Below are positions 54,333 to 61,789 of a DNA stretch of 64,000 bases, in pieces (position 1 is the stretch's first letter; every line of letters begins with the position of its first letter). The stretch is from Lachnospiraceae bacterium (GTDB taxonomy: Bacteria; Bacillota; Clostridia; Lachnospirales; Lachnospiraceae): the NCBI GenBank assembly GCA_017431345.1, contig JAFRLH010000078.1, positions 19,721 through 83,720 on the forward strand, written 5' to 3'. The notes under the pieces were generated by a model that saw nothing but the letters and a program-made list of their open reading frames with translations, made no database searches and had not been told where the DNA came from. The translations under genes and the position numbers were made by a program.

Positions 54333-54745
54333 AAATTTCCGGGCCGATCCTGGACCGGATCGACCTGTGTGTGGAGGTCCCGCGGATTGACGCAGAGAAG
54401 CTGACCAGACCTGAAAAGGGAGAGAAGTCAGGCGCCGTCCGGGAGCGGGTGCAGGCGGCGCAGGAAATCCAGAAGAGGCGTTTCAGGGGAACGGGGATCG
54501 CACTGAACGCTGAAATGAGCGTGCGTGATCTGGAGCAGTTCTGCCGCCTCAGCAGTGCACAGGAGGCGCTGGCCAGGGAAATCATTCAGAAACTGGAGCT
54601 GTCAGCCAGAGCATATCACCGCGGACTCCGGGTTGCCCGGACCATCGCGGATCTGGAGGGAGTAGAGGAGATCGGGGAAGAGCATCTGATGGAGGCGTTC
54701 GGATACCGCGTATTTCTGCAGGATCCGAGGCGGCAGGAGGAATAA
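54333..54745 (+). pseudogene. yifB: yifB/comM 3' fragment, split by the transposon
   Basis: The frame resumes with K-ISGPILDRIDLCVEVP, the family sequence expected after RYQS, and runs through the C-terminal YifB region (AGLRVARTIADLEG-like segment, here RGLRVARTIADLEGVEEIG) to the stop at 54745. With the 5' piece at 12828 it completes a 518-residue ComM. By itself it lacks a start, Walker A and most of the AAA+ core, so it cannot function. dprA follows after 51 bp, the common clostridial yifB-dprA order. Confidence 0.95.
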
Positions 54746-54796
54746 AACCGTTTTCTGTGAACGGGCTCCATGTTTCAGGAAAGGAAGGCAAGGTGA

Positions 54797-55966
54797 ATGT
54801 ATATAGAGAAGGAAATGGCATACTGGCTGGACAGAATAGACGGACTGGGGAAAAAACGTCTGCAGAAACTACGGGAAGTGCTGGGGGAGAATACTGAGGA
54901 TACAGCAGCCCGGCTCTATGAAATGAACGAGGCACAGGTCCGGGAACTTTTCGCGGAATGTTTTGGCGAAAACAATAAAGATGAAAGAGTGATCCGGTCT
55001 GTCCTGGAGGCGGGCCGGCTCGATCCTGCCGCGGAATATACCGCGCTGATCAGGCAGGGAGTACAGTTCTATACAAAGGAGGATGAAGAATATCCGCCGC
55101 GTCTAAGGACCATTCCGGACCCGCCGGAAGTCCTCTATGTGGCCGGAAAACTTCCGTCCCCGGTGATGCCCGCCCTGGCAGTCATCGGTGCGCGGGACGC
55201 GAGTCCCTACGGCCGGGAGCAGGCAAAGCGTTTTGCGAAGGAACTGTCGGAGGTGGGAATTCAGATTATCTCCGGAATGGCCAGAGGCGTGGACGGGATT
55301 GCCGGCCGCGCGGCACTGCCCGGCAGCGGCGGATCCTTCGCGGTGCTGGGATGCGGTGTGGACATCTGCTATCCGCCGGAGAACCGGGATCTTTACGACG
55401 CCCTGAAAGAGAGGGGCGGACTGATCTCGGAGTATCACCCAGGGACGCTTCCGAAAGCAGGTCTGTTCCCGGCCCGCAACCGGATCATCAGCGGCCTGAG
55501 CGATGCACTGCTTGTGACGGAAGCCAGACTCCGCTCCGGCACACTGATCACAACGGATGCAGCCCTTGAGCAGGGACGGGAGATCTTTGCAATCCCGGGA
55601 CGGATCAGCGATCCGTTCAGCATGGGCTGCAATGAACTGATCCGGCAGGGCGCGCAGCTCGCCGCAGACCCGGGACAGATCATCGAGTTTTTCTACGGTA
55701 TCCACGGCGAGGTGCCCGAGGAGGAAGCGGCACTGGAGCGCGCCAGGTCTGATTCGATCCGAAAAAGTATGCCGCGGGAAGAGGGTGTCCTGTACGAACT
55801 GCTGGATGCGAACGAGTCCCGGCACTCCGAGATTTTGCTCCCTGCGCTCGCATGTGAGCTGCGGCGGCCGGTCGGAGCCGGAGAGATGAAGACACTGCTG
55901 ATGAAACTGGTTCTGAAGGGCTACGCCATTGAGGAGGGAAACGGCTGGTACCGGAGAGGGAAGTGA
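54797..55966 (+). CDS. dprA: DNA-processing protein DprA
   Basis: The 389-residue protein (ATG 54797 behind GGAAAGGAAGGCAAGG) has an N-terminal SAM-like helical domain (GLGKKRLQKLREVLG) and the DprA Rossmann fold. The latter shows LAVIGARDASPYGREQAKRFA, IISGMARGVDGIAGRAAL and FPARNRIISGLSDALLVTEA. A C-terminal winged-helix-like region (LYELLDANESRHSEILLP) completes it. DprA loads RecA on single-stranded DNA taken up in transformation. It lies directly after yifB, so the transposon also separates it from any promoter upstream of yifB. Confidence 0.93.
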   Translation: MYIEKEMAYWLDRIDGLGKKRLQKLREVLGENTEDTAARLYEMNEAQVRELFAECFGENNKDERVIRSVLEAGRLDPAAEYTALIRQGVQFYTKEDEEYPPRLRTIPDPPEVLYVAGKLPSPVMPALAVIGARDASPYGREQAKRFAKELSEVGIQIISGMARGVDGIAGRAALPGSGGSFAVLGCGVDICYPPENRDLYDALKERGGLISEYHPGTLPKAGLFPARNRIISGLSDALLVTEARLRSGTLITTDAALEQGREIFAIPGRISDPFSMGCNELIRQGAQLAADPGQIIEFFYGIHGEVPEEEAALERARSDSIRKSMPREEGVLYELLDANESRHSEILLPALACELRRPVGAGEMKTLLMKLVLKGYAIEEGNGWYRRGK

Positions 55967-55997
55967 GAGACGGATTGGAATTTGCCGGTTAGATTTA

Positions 55998-56026
55998 TTG
56001 TTAGGTAGTCCAAACTGGGATACAAT
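55998..56026 (+). promoter_or_regulatory. Candidate promoter for the hydrolase gene
   Basis: TTGTTA (55998-56003) and TACAAT (56021-56026) are spaced by 17 bp and lie about 60 bases before ATG 56085. Both boxes are close to the sigma-A consensus. Confidence 0.55.
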
Positions 56027-56084
56027 TACAGTATCTGTTTACCATAAAGAATGGCGATTAAAGAAAAAGTAAGGGCACTCATGC

Positions 56085-56663
56085 ATGGACAAACAAAGTA
56101 GAAAACTGGCCGTGTTCTTTCCCGGAATCGGCTATACGGCAGACAAGCCGCTACTGTACTACAGCCGGAAGATCGCGGCATCGGCAGGCTATGACATAAA
56201 GCTTCTTCCATATACAGGGTTTCCGGACAAAGTCCGGGGGGATAAGGAACGGATGCGGGAGAGCTATCAAATCGCGCTGAAGCAGGCTGAAGAAATGCTT
56301 GCGGATATAGATCTTGATGATTACGATGAGCTTCTTTTCGTAGGGAAGAGCGTCGGAACAATTGTGGCGACAGAAATTGCTTCACGGATCCGGAAAGCAG
56401 TCCGGTTTGTGTTGTATACGCCGGTGGAAGAAACCTTCGGATTTCTGATCGGTGACGCGATTGTATTCACGGGCGGAAACGATCCGTGGGTAGGAAAAGA
56501 AAAAAGCAGAATTAGTGAACTGTGCCGGGAGAAAGACATCCCGTGTACAGTGATCCCGTCTGCAAATCATTCCCTGGAGACGGGGGATCCGCAGACGGAT
56601 GTCGCATCGCTGCAGATGATTATGAAGAGGACGGAAGAGTTCATTGGGCGAAGCGATAATTAA
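56085..56663 (+). CDS. Alpha/beta-hydrolase-fold protein
   Basis: The 192-residue protein has the layout of a small alpha/beta-hydrolase. FFPGIGYTADKP is the oxyanion segment, LLFVGKSVGTIVATEIA carries the nucleophilic Ser in GKSVG, FTGGNDPWVG carries the acidic residue, and IPSANHSLETGD carries the catalytic His. The size fits small dienelactone-hydrolase-like or YpfH/DUF-type hydrolases. Substrate unknown; cytoplasmic. It has its own likely promoter and is followed by a dispersed terminator repeat. Confidence 0.75.
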   Translation: MDKQSRKLAVFFPGIGYTADKPLLYYSRKIAASAGYDIKLLPYTGFPDKVRGDKERMRESYQIALKQAEEMLADIDLDDYDELLFVGKSVGTIVATEIASRIRKAVRFVLYTPVEETFGFLIGDAIVFTGGNDPWVGKEKSRISELCREKDIPCTVIPSANHSLETGDPQTDVASLQMIMKRTEEFIGRSDN

Positions 56664-57102
56664 GGAAAGACGAGTTCCTCATCTGTTGCAAATATGCCTG
56701 CCTTCAAAGTGACGTCCAATCCTTCAGTTCGATTTGGGCTGGAGGATTCTTTTTTGCTCGGCTTATTTCACAGATTGTATTTTTCCCATTTTATGATATC
56801 GCAGTTGCTTCCGAGGGCAGATTGATTGTAGAGCACTGGTAATCTCATCATCGACCATTTTTTCTTTGATAGATGTTATGCGAGGCATATGGAAAAAGAA
56901 TGATGTTTATGGCTTTTCCATTTATAGCCGGGGCAGTTATTGATGTTTTTTTCAAGATATTGGATGTCTGATTGCATGGTTAATATGGTGTGTTATGTTT
57001 GTGTTATTGCTTATCAGCAGGCTTAAAATGGAGCGCTGAATACGGATCTGCCGTGATGGAGTGATAGTAATCAATATTGGAATCTGCAGAGGTGAATAAA
57101 TA
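56664..57102. other. Intergenic region with terminator repeat copy B
   Basis: These 439 bp contain no gene I can support. CCTTCAG (56721-56727) pairs with CTGGAGG (56739-56745), followed by ATTCTTTTTT. It and its flank TTTTTTGCTCGGCTTAT closely match the element at 50699 inside the transposon. The remainder is AT-rich with short frames only. Confidence 0.65.
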
Positions 57103-57567
57103 ATGCTTTCTTTGGTCAGACCGGCTTTTGACGATTTATGGTTCAGACAAAAACTGTTGGCAGATGAAGATACAATGTCTTATAACGTCAGGTGGGGCGG
57201 CACAATTCCGTTTCCTGAAGATGAGTGGGAATCCTGGTATGAATCCTGGGTGAGAAATCCGGGAGCCGGTCGGTATTATCGATATCTGATGAATCCCGAG
57301 AATGAATATGTCGGAGAAATTGCATATCACTATGATAAAGTCCGGGATATTTACATCTGTGATGTTATTATTCTCGCAAAGTATCGTAATAGAGGATATG
57401 GAACGGATGCACTGCAGCAATTATGCACAGCTGCAAAGAATAATGGTATTGCCGTGATTTATGATGATATTGCGGCCGACAATCCATCTTACAGATTATT
57501 TTTGGAGAATGGATTCGAAATCGAGTATCAGAACGAAGAAATTGTGATGGTAAAAAGAAATCTGTAA
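57103..57567 (+). CDS. GNAT-family N-acetyltransferase
   Basis: The 154-residue protein is a GNAT acetyltransferase. YVGEIAYHYDKVRDIYICDVIILAKYRNRGYGTDAL carries beta-4 and the acetyl-CoA-binding R/Q-x-x-G-x-G/A motif (RNRGYG). NPSYRLFLENGFE is the C-terminal motif. The fold moves an acetyl group from acetyl-CoA to an amine; the substrate is not deducible. It is the first of several acetyltransferase genes in a row, which suggests local duplication or acquisition. Confidence 0.85.
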   Translation: MLSLVRPAFDDLWFRQKLLADEDTMSYNVRWGGTIPFPEDEWESWYESWVRNPGAGRYYRYLMNPENEYVGEIAYHYDKVRDIYICDVIILAKYRNRGYGTDALQQLCTAAKNNGIAVIYDDIAADNPSYRLFLENGFEIEYQNEEIVMVKRNL

Positions 57568-57672
57568 CTTCGCGTCTTGTGGGAAAAAGTCCGGAACAAT
57601 CCATAATTTCCGGACGAAAACGGCAGCAAAAAGTGCAAAAGATGATATGACGGGAAGGAACCGGAAAAACGG

Positions 57673-58704
57673 ATGGAATTAAGAAAAATAAATGTGAAGG
57701 ACGCAGAAGCGCAGTGGGTTTATACCACCTCGCTCCCCGCCGATGAAAATGGACTGACAAATCCTTATCATGGTGTATCTTTTGAAGAATACAGAAGTAA
57801 GGTGCTCCCGACACTCATTTCATATGAACATCCTGTAAATATGCCGGAGTGGTTTGTTCCTGAGACGTATTACTATTTATGGGATGATGATTGTCTGGTC
57901 GGAGAATTCAGGATCCGGCATCATCTGACAGATGCGCTTCGGGAAGGGGCAGGCCATATCGGATACAGTATTTCAAAAGAGCATCGCGGCAAAGGCTATG
58001 GTACAGAAGGGTTAAGGCTGACAGTTGAGATTGCCAGGGAAATTGTCCCGGAAGAAGAGATTTATCTTCGCGTTAACAAAGATAATATCGCATCACAGAA
58101 GGTAATGATCCATAACGGAGCATACAGAGCCGGAGAAGATGAAGACCATTACTTCATGAGGATAAAAAAGACTCCGGCTAAGCAGATGCAGCTTATAAAT
58201 GATGACTATCTTGGCCATGTGGAGAAGCTTCGGCATGCATGCAGAGGAATACTTGTATGTGATGGTAAAATTCTTTTGTGCCATGAGTCGGGAAGCGGAC
58301 TGTACATCATTCCCGGCGGCGGAGTGGAGGGGACTGAAACCTATGCAGAATGCTGCGAACGTGAAGTGCTGGAAGAAACCGGATACAGGACAGGGGCAAT
58401 AAACGGATATCTTGATATAGAAGAACTCTTTGACGTGTGGAGGCACATTAACCACTACTTCATATGTGAACTGATTGAAGATACCGAATGCCAGCATCTT
58501 ACAGAAGCAGAAAAACTTGCAGGATATACAAATGTCTGGCTTCCACTGCAGAAAGCTATAGATATATTCGGACAATATGAAACATATCGTAATAAGGACA
58601 TTGCTGTTTATGGATTGTACAGACGCGAATATACAGCGCTGAAAGAGTATGAAAACTATGACAAACAGGGAAATTCTCAGGATTGCAATGGAGCAGTCTG
58701 CTGA
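57673..58704 (+). CDS. GNAT acetyltransferase fused to NUDIX hydrolase
   Basis: The 343-residue protein joins two enzymes. Residues 1-165 are GNAT, with GHIGYSISKEHRGKGYGTEGL as the acetyl-CoA loop and the terminal motif NIASQKVMIHNGAYR. Residues about 185-330 are NUDIX: the box GVEGTETYAECCEREVLEETGY matches Gx5Ex7REUxEExGU, the metal-binding catalytic helix. Such enzymes hydrolyse nucleoside-diphosphate-linked compounds. The fusion may act on one metabolite in sequence. Its 3' end overlaps the next GNAT gene by 56 bases in another frame. Confidence 0.85.
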   Translation: MELRKINVKDAEAQWVYTTSLPADENGLTNPYHGVSFEEYRSKVLPTLISYEHPVNMPEWFVPETYYYLWDDDCLVGEFRIRHHLTDALREGAGHIGYSISKEHRGKGYGTEGLRLTVEIAREIVPEEEIYLRVNKDNIASQKVMIHNGAYRAGEDEDHYFMRIKKTPAKQMQLINDDYLGHVEKLRHACRGILVCDGKILLCHESGSGLYIIPGGGVEGTETYAECCEREVLEETGYRTGAINGYLDIEELFDVWRHINHYFICELIEDTECQHLTEAEKLAGYTNVWLPLQKAIDIFGQYETYRNKDIAVYGLYRREYTALKEYENYDKQGNSQDCNGAVC

Positions 58705-59491
58705 AGATATAGGATGCAGAGCAGAAGATTTTCTGAAGAGTGAAAACGTGAGTGTTCCTTTTCGGCTGGGGGCAAATGCACGCAAGTATCATAAGGAGCC
58801 GATTACCTGTAATCTGGTGTCTTACGGCAATAATATCGTGGCTGCGTCGTCTGAAGAGGTTGAGGCACTGGTTTCCGAGTACATAGGACGGTATTATTTT
58901 TATCATTGTTTTGAAACACCAAACATGCATTGGCTGAATGAACACCTGATACAGAAGGGATGCAAAATCTGTTTTATGGCGGAGTATTACCTGCCTGATG
59001 TGAACAGAATTCCTGATATTGATCCCGGCTTTGACATGCGCGTACTTGAGCAGAAGGACTTCAGCGAATTATACCTGCCGGAATGGAGCAATGCTTTGTG
59101 TGAGGCTCGCAAAGAATTGGATGTACTCGGAGTTGGGGCATATGATGGTGATAAGCTCGTTGGTCTTGCCGGCTGCTCCGCAGATTGTGAAAATATGTGG
59201 CAGATCGGCATTGATGTACTTCCTGATTACAGGAGGCACGGCATCGCATCCGCTCTGACCAGCAGGCTTGCAAAAGAGATCTTACGAAGAGGGAAAGTTC
59301 CGTTCTATTGTTCTGCATGGTCTAATATCCGCTCCGTTCGTAACGGGATTAAAAGCGGATTCATACCGGCATGGGTGGAAATGACAGCAAAACCGGAAGC
59401 AGTTGTGGATGAGTTGAATAATAAGGATGAAGAAAAGACCTGTGGAGGGACAGACCATGGGGAAGCTTCGAGCCCGGACAAGTGGGAGTAA
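58649..59491 (+). CDS. GNAT acetyltransferase with extended N-terminus
   Basis: The 280-residue protein has a C-terminal GNAT domain: LVGLAGCSADCENMWQIGIDVLPDYRRHGIASALTSRLA (RRHGIA is the CoA loop) and AWSNIRSVRNGIKSGF. The first 130 residues form a second, poorly recognisable half that may be a degenerate GNAT repeat. ATG 58649 lies inside the preceding gene; ATG 58658 is equally possible. Overlap on the same strand suggests coupled translation. Substrate unknown. Confidence 0.8.
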   Translation: MKTMTNREILRIAMEQSAEDIGCRAEDFLKSENVSVPFRLGANARKYHKEPITCNLVSYGNNIVAASSEEVEALVSEYIGRYYFYHCFETPNMHWLNEHLIQKGCKICFMAEYYLPDVNRIPDIDPGFDMRVLEQKDFSELYLPEWSNALCEARKELDVLGVGAYDGDKLVGLAGCSADCENMWQIGIDVLPDYRRHGIASALTSRLAKEILRRGKVPFYCSAWSNIRSVRNGIKSGFIPAWVEMTAKPEAVVDELNNKDEEKTCGGTDHGEASSPDKWE

Positions 59492-59496
59492 GGACA

Positions 59497-60021
59497 ATGG
59501 TTTATTACGAAGATGAACAACTGATTATCCGCGATATGGAAAGTGCGGATGCCCGGATCTTTACGGATGAGTTTACAGCCCAGGGATGGCATCCGGAAAT
59601 TGCCGGTTATATGGCACGGCTGAGCGATCGGTCCGAGGGGAAGTGCACAGCCCTGACTGCTGTATATGAGGGATGTCCCGCAGGTTATGTTTACGTGTAT
59701 CAGTGTGCAAAAGATGGCCCGTTCGCAGGAAAAGCCTGGCCGGTCATCGTTGATTTTAACGTGCTGAAGAAGTATCAGAGAAGAGGGATCGGAAGCAGAC
59801 TGATGGACGCGGCAGAGCAGATTGCGGGTCAGAATGCGGATACGGTCTGCCTCGGCGTCGGATTGTGTGAAAGCTATGGCGCTGCGCAGCGGATGTACGT
59901 CAGGCGCGGGTATATTCCGGACGGCTCCGGTGTCTGGTATCAGGGCAGGCAATGCGTCCAATATGAAACAGTCTGCACGGTCGATGATGATCTGATCCTG
60001 TTCTTATCCAAAAAACTGTGA
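59497..60021 (+). CDS. GNAT-family N-acetyltransferase
   Basis: The 174-residue protein from ATG 59497 (behind GGAGTAAGG) is GNAT: PVIVDFNVLKKYQRRGIGSRLMDAAEQIA holds the CoA loop RRGIGS, and SYGAAQRMYVRRGYIPDG is the end motif. It starts six bases after the stop of the preceding gene, and its own stop overlaps the start of the next. The group therefore reads like one operon of modifying enzymes. Substrate unknown. Confidence 0.85.
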   Translation: MVYYEDEQLIIRDMESADARIFTDEFTAQGWHPEIAGYMARLSDRSEGKCTALTAVYEGCPAGYVYVYQCAKDGPFAGKAWPVIVDFNVLKKYQRRGIGSRLMDAAEQIAGQNADTVCLGVGLCESYGAAQRMYVRRGYIPDGSGVWYQGRQCVQYETVCTVDDDLILFLSKKL

Positions 60022-60680
60022 GTATGAAGACGATAGATACGGATGGAATTACATATATCGAGCGTGTTCCCGGGACTACGGGTGAATGGTATTACGGGAT
60101 AGATTATGAGCACGGAGATCTTTACGAAGCGGAGGAACGCTTCCGGGGCGGGCACGTCATAAAGGGAAGGAAGCTCTGCCTGGTTCACTATCCGGACGGA
60201 CAGGTATTCTTTCCCGTACCAAAGACGGAAGGACATTACAGCGAAAGACCGGTCTTTTCTGACGGCGGTATCTTTCTGATTGATGTGGACTTTCCGGAGG
60301 GGACCATACGGATCTTAAGATTCGACTGCGAGGATCACCGGACAGATATTCATGCCAGGCTGCCGCTTTCTTCCGTAAAGGACTGCTATAATCTGCAGCT
60401 GCAGATCACTCCGCTCACACTTTCCAGGCAGTGCGCGGGAAACGGAGAATTTGAGATTGTGTGGCCGGAGCGGGTCAGCTTCACGATGGACCATCATGAT
60501 TCCTTCTTCCTGCGGGACGGCGGAAAGCTGTTTTTCAACCGGTGGCATGAAGAGGGAGAGGAAGAGGACTATAAGTATTGGGAGGAAACCATTGTCAGAG
60601 ACTTAAGCGGCGATGTGATCGGGACGATCCCCGGGGATGTAATGCTGATGCCGGACGGAGAGATATGGCATCTGAAGTAA
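60018..60680 (+). CDS. Hypothetical beta-rich protein
   Basis: GTG 60018 overlaps the previous stop (GTGA); ATG 60024 is the alternative. The 220 residues are beta-rich with many aromatic and acidic residues (GEWYYGIDYEHGDLYEAEE, LRDGGKLFFNRWHEEGEEED). The phrase GGIFLIDVDFPEGTIRIL suggests a propeller or jelly-roll fold. No membrane segment or active-site motif is visible. It is probably in the same operon as the acetyltransferases. Function unknown. Confidence 0.65.
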   Translation: MSMKTIDTDGITYIERVPGTTGEWYYGIDYEHGDLYEAEERFRGGHVIKGRKLCLVHYPDGQVFFPVPKTEGHYSERPVFSDGGIFLIDVDFPEGTIRILRFDCEDHRTDIHARLPLSSVKDCYNLQLQITPLTLSRQCAGNGEFEIVWPERVSFTMDHHDSFFLRDGGKLFFNRWHEEGEEEDYKYWEETIVRDLSGDVIGTIPGDVMLMPDGEIWHLK

Positions 60681-60803
60681 CACCGCCCGCTCTGAACGAA
60701 AGACAATATAGCAGGCGCTTCAATATTGATTGTCGCTGATTTACGTTATATTGTGTAATAGATGCAGGACAATTTACTCAGTATTTCAAGGAGGAAAAAT
60801 ACC

Positions 60804-61094
60804 ATGGGCATTGATGAGAATTTCGAGGATGAGCAGGACGATATCGTGATTCTGACGGACGAGGACGGAAACGAAGAATCTCTTGAAATCCTGGATGTAA
60901 TCACATATCAGGAGAAAGACTATGTGATCCTTCTACCTGTCGATGAAGAATCGGAGGAAGTCGTTATCCTTCAGGTTGATGAAGCTGATGAAGACGGGGA
61001 ATCTTATATCGGCGTAGAGGATGAGGAGATTCTGAATGCCGTGTATGCCCTGTTCAAGGAAAGGAACCAGGATTCCTTTGAATTTGTCGACTGA
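60804..61094 (+). CDS. DUF1292 protein
   Basis: ATG 60804 behind AAGGAGG yields 96 very acidic residues. DDIVILTDEDGNEESLEILDVITYQEKDYVILLP and EEVVILQVDE are typical of DUF1292 (YrzB-like), a small cytoplasmic protein widespread in Firmicutes and of unknown role. The standard neighbours (ruvX or ireB-type genes) are not present here. A weak promoter-like pair, TTGATT and TATATT, lies at 60726-60752 with a 15-bp spacer. Confidence 0.85.
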   Translation: MGIDENFEDEQDDIVILTDEDGNEESLEILDVITYQEKDYVILLPVDEESEEVVILQVDEADEDGESYIGVEDEEILNAVYALFKERNQDSFEFVD

Positions 61095-61117
61095 TACAGA
61101 ACCAGGAGACGCTTGTT

Positions 61118-61246
61118 ATGTCAAAATGTCCGAGATGCGGAGAACCGATGAACGGCGGGATCTGTGATAACTGCGGATTTCCGCTTCTAAGGTGCAGGAA
61201 GATGATGGCACCTGCCGGGAGGCGCTGGTTTGAAAACCGTCTTTGA
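61118..61246 (+). CDS. Short zinc-ribbon protein, chromosomal copy
   Basis: ATG 61118 gives 42 residues: a four-cysteine ribbon (CPRCGEPMNGG-ICDNCGFP) and a basic tail (LLRCRKMMAPAGRRW). The ribbon is nearly identical to the transposon-borne protein at 22151, but the acidic helical tail of that protein is absent. The gene may be a truncated relative. Its 3' end overlaps the TTG start of the next gene by 17 bases. Confidence 0.5.
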   Translation: MSKCPRCGEPMNGGICDNCGFPLLRCRKMMAPAGRRWFENRL

Positions 61247-61724
61247 GACGAAGAGAATCAGGTACGTTGAGCTTTCGGAGCTCCTGATAAGCGACTATCT
61301 CCGGATGGTCAACGACATTGAAAATGTCGGACGGCTGATCGGAAGGACGGAGCCGGTGACGGAAGAAGCGGAACGCGAATGGGTGCGCGGAAAGCTTGAA
61401 GAGAAGGCGTCGATCTTTTCCATGATCGATAAGGAGAGCGGGGTGTTCATCGGCAATATCGAACTGATGGATGTGCACGACGGGGGCGGAGAGCTCGGGA
61501 TCGCCATCACTGCGGATCAGCAGGAGCGCGGCTATGGGACCGAAGCCATCCCCGCGATCCTTCAGTACGGCGTAAATGTATGCGGGCTGCACAGGATTTT
61601 CCTGAAAGCCTATCCTTTTAATGTTAGAGCAATTCACGTCTATGAGAAATGCGGCTTCCGTGAATATGACCGCACGGCGGATGACATATTCATGGAGATC
61701 AGGCCGCCGTTTCCTGCCTGTTGA
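61230..61724 (+). CDS. GNAT acetyltransferase, RimJ/RimL-like
   Basis: TTG 61230 starts a 164-residue protein of the RimJ/RimL-like GNAT branch (Acetyltransf_3). TVFETKRIRYVELSELLISDYLRMVND opens it, GELGIAITADQQERGYGTEAI carries the acetyl-CoA loop, and NVRAIHVYEKCGFREYDR is the C-terminal motif. This branch often acetylates protein N-termini or antibiotics. No ATG fits, and the start lies inside the zinc-ribbon gene, so translation is probably coupled. Substrate unknown. Confidence 0.82.
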   Translation: MKTVFETKRIRYVELSELLISDYLRMVNDIENVGRLIGRTEPVTEEAEREWVRGKLEEKASIFSMIDKESGVFIGNIELMDVHDGGGELGIAITADQQERGYGTEAIPAILQYGVNVCGLHRIFLKAYPFNVRAIHVYEKCGFREYDRTADDIFMEIRPPFPAC

Positions 61725-61789
61725 GCCGGTGTGCCCGAACCGGCAGCAGGTGTTTCCAAAAGATCCGGGCAGTGCTATCATGACATATC

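Noticed and set aside
56664-57102. Small membrane peptide gene near 56900
   Set aside because: The frame is about 22 codons, lacks a ribosome site and shows no similarity I can name.
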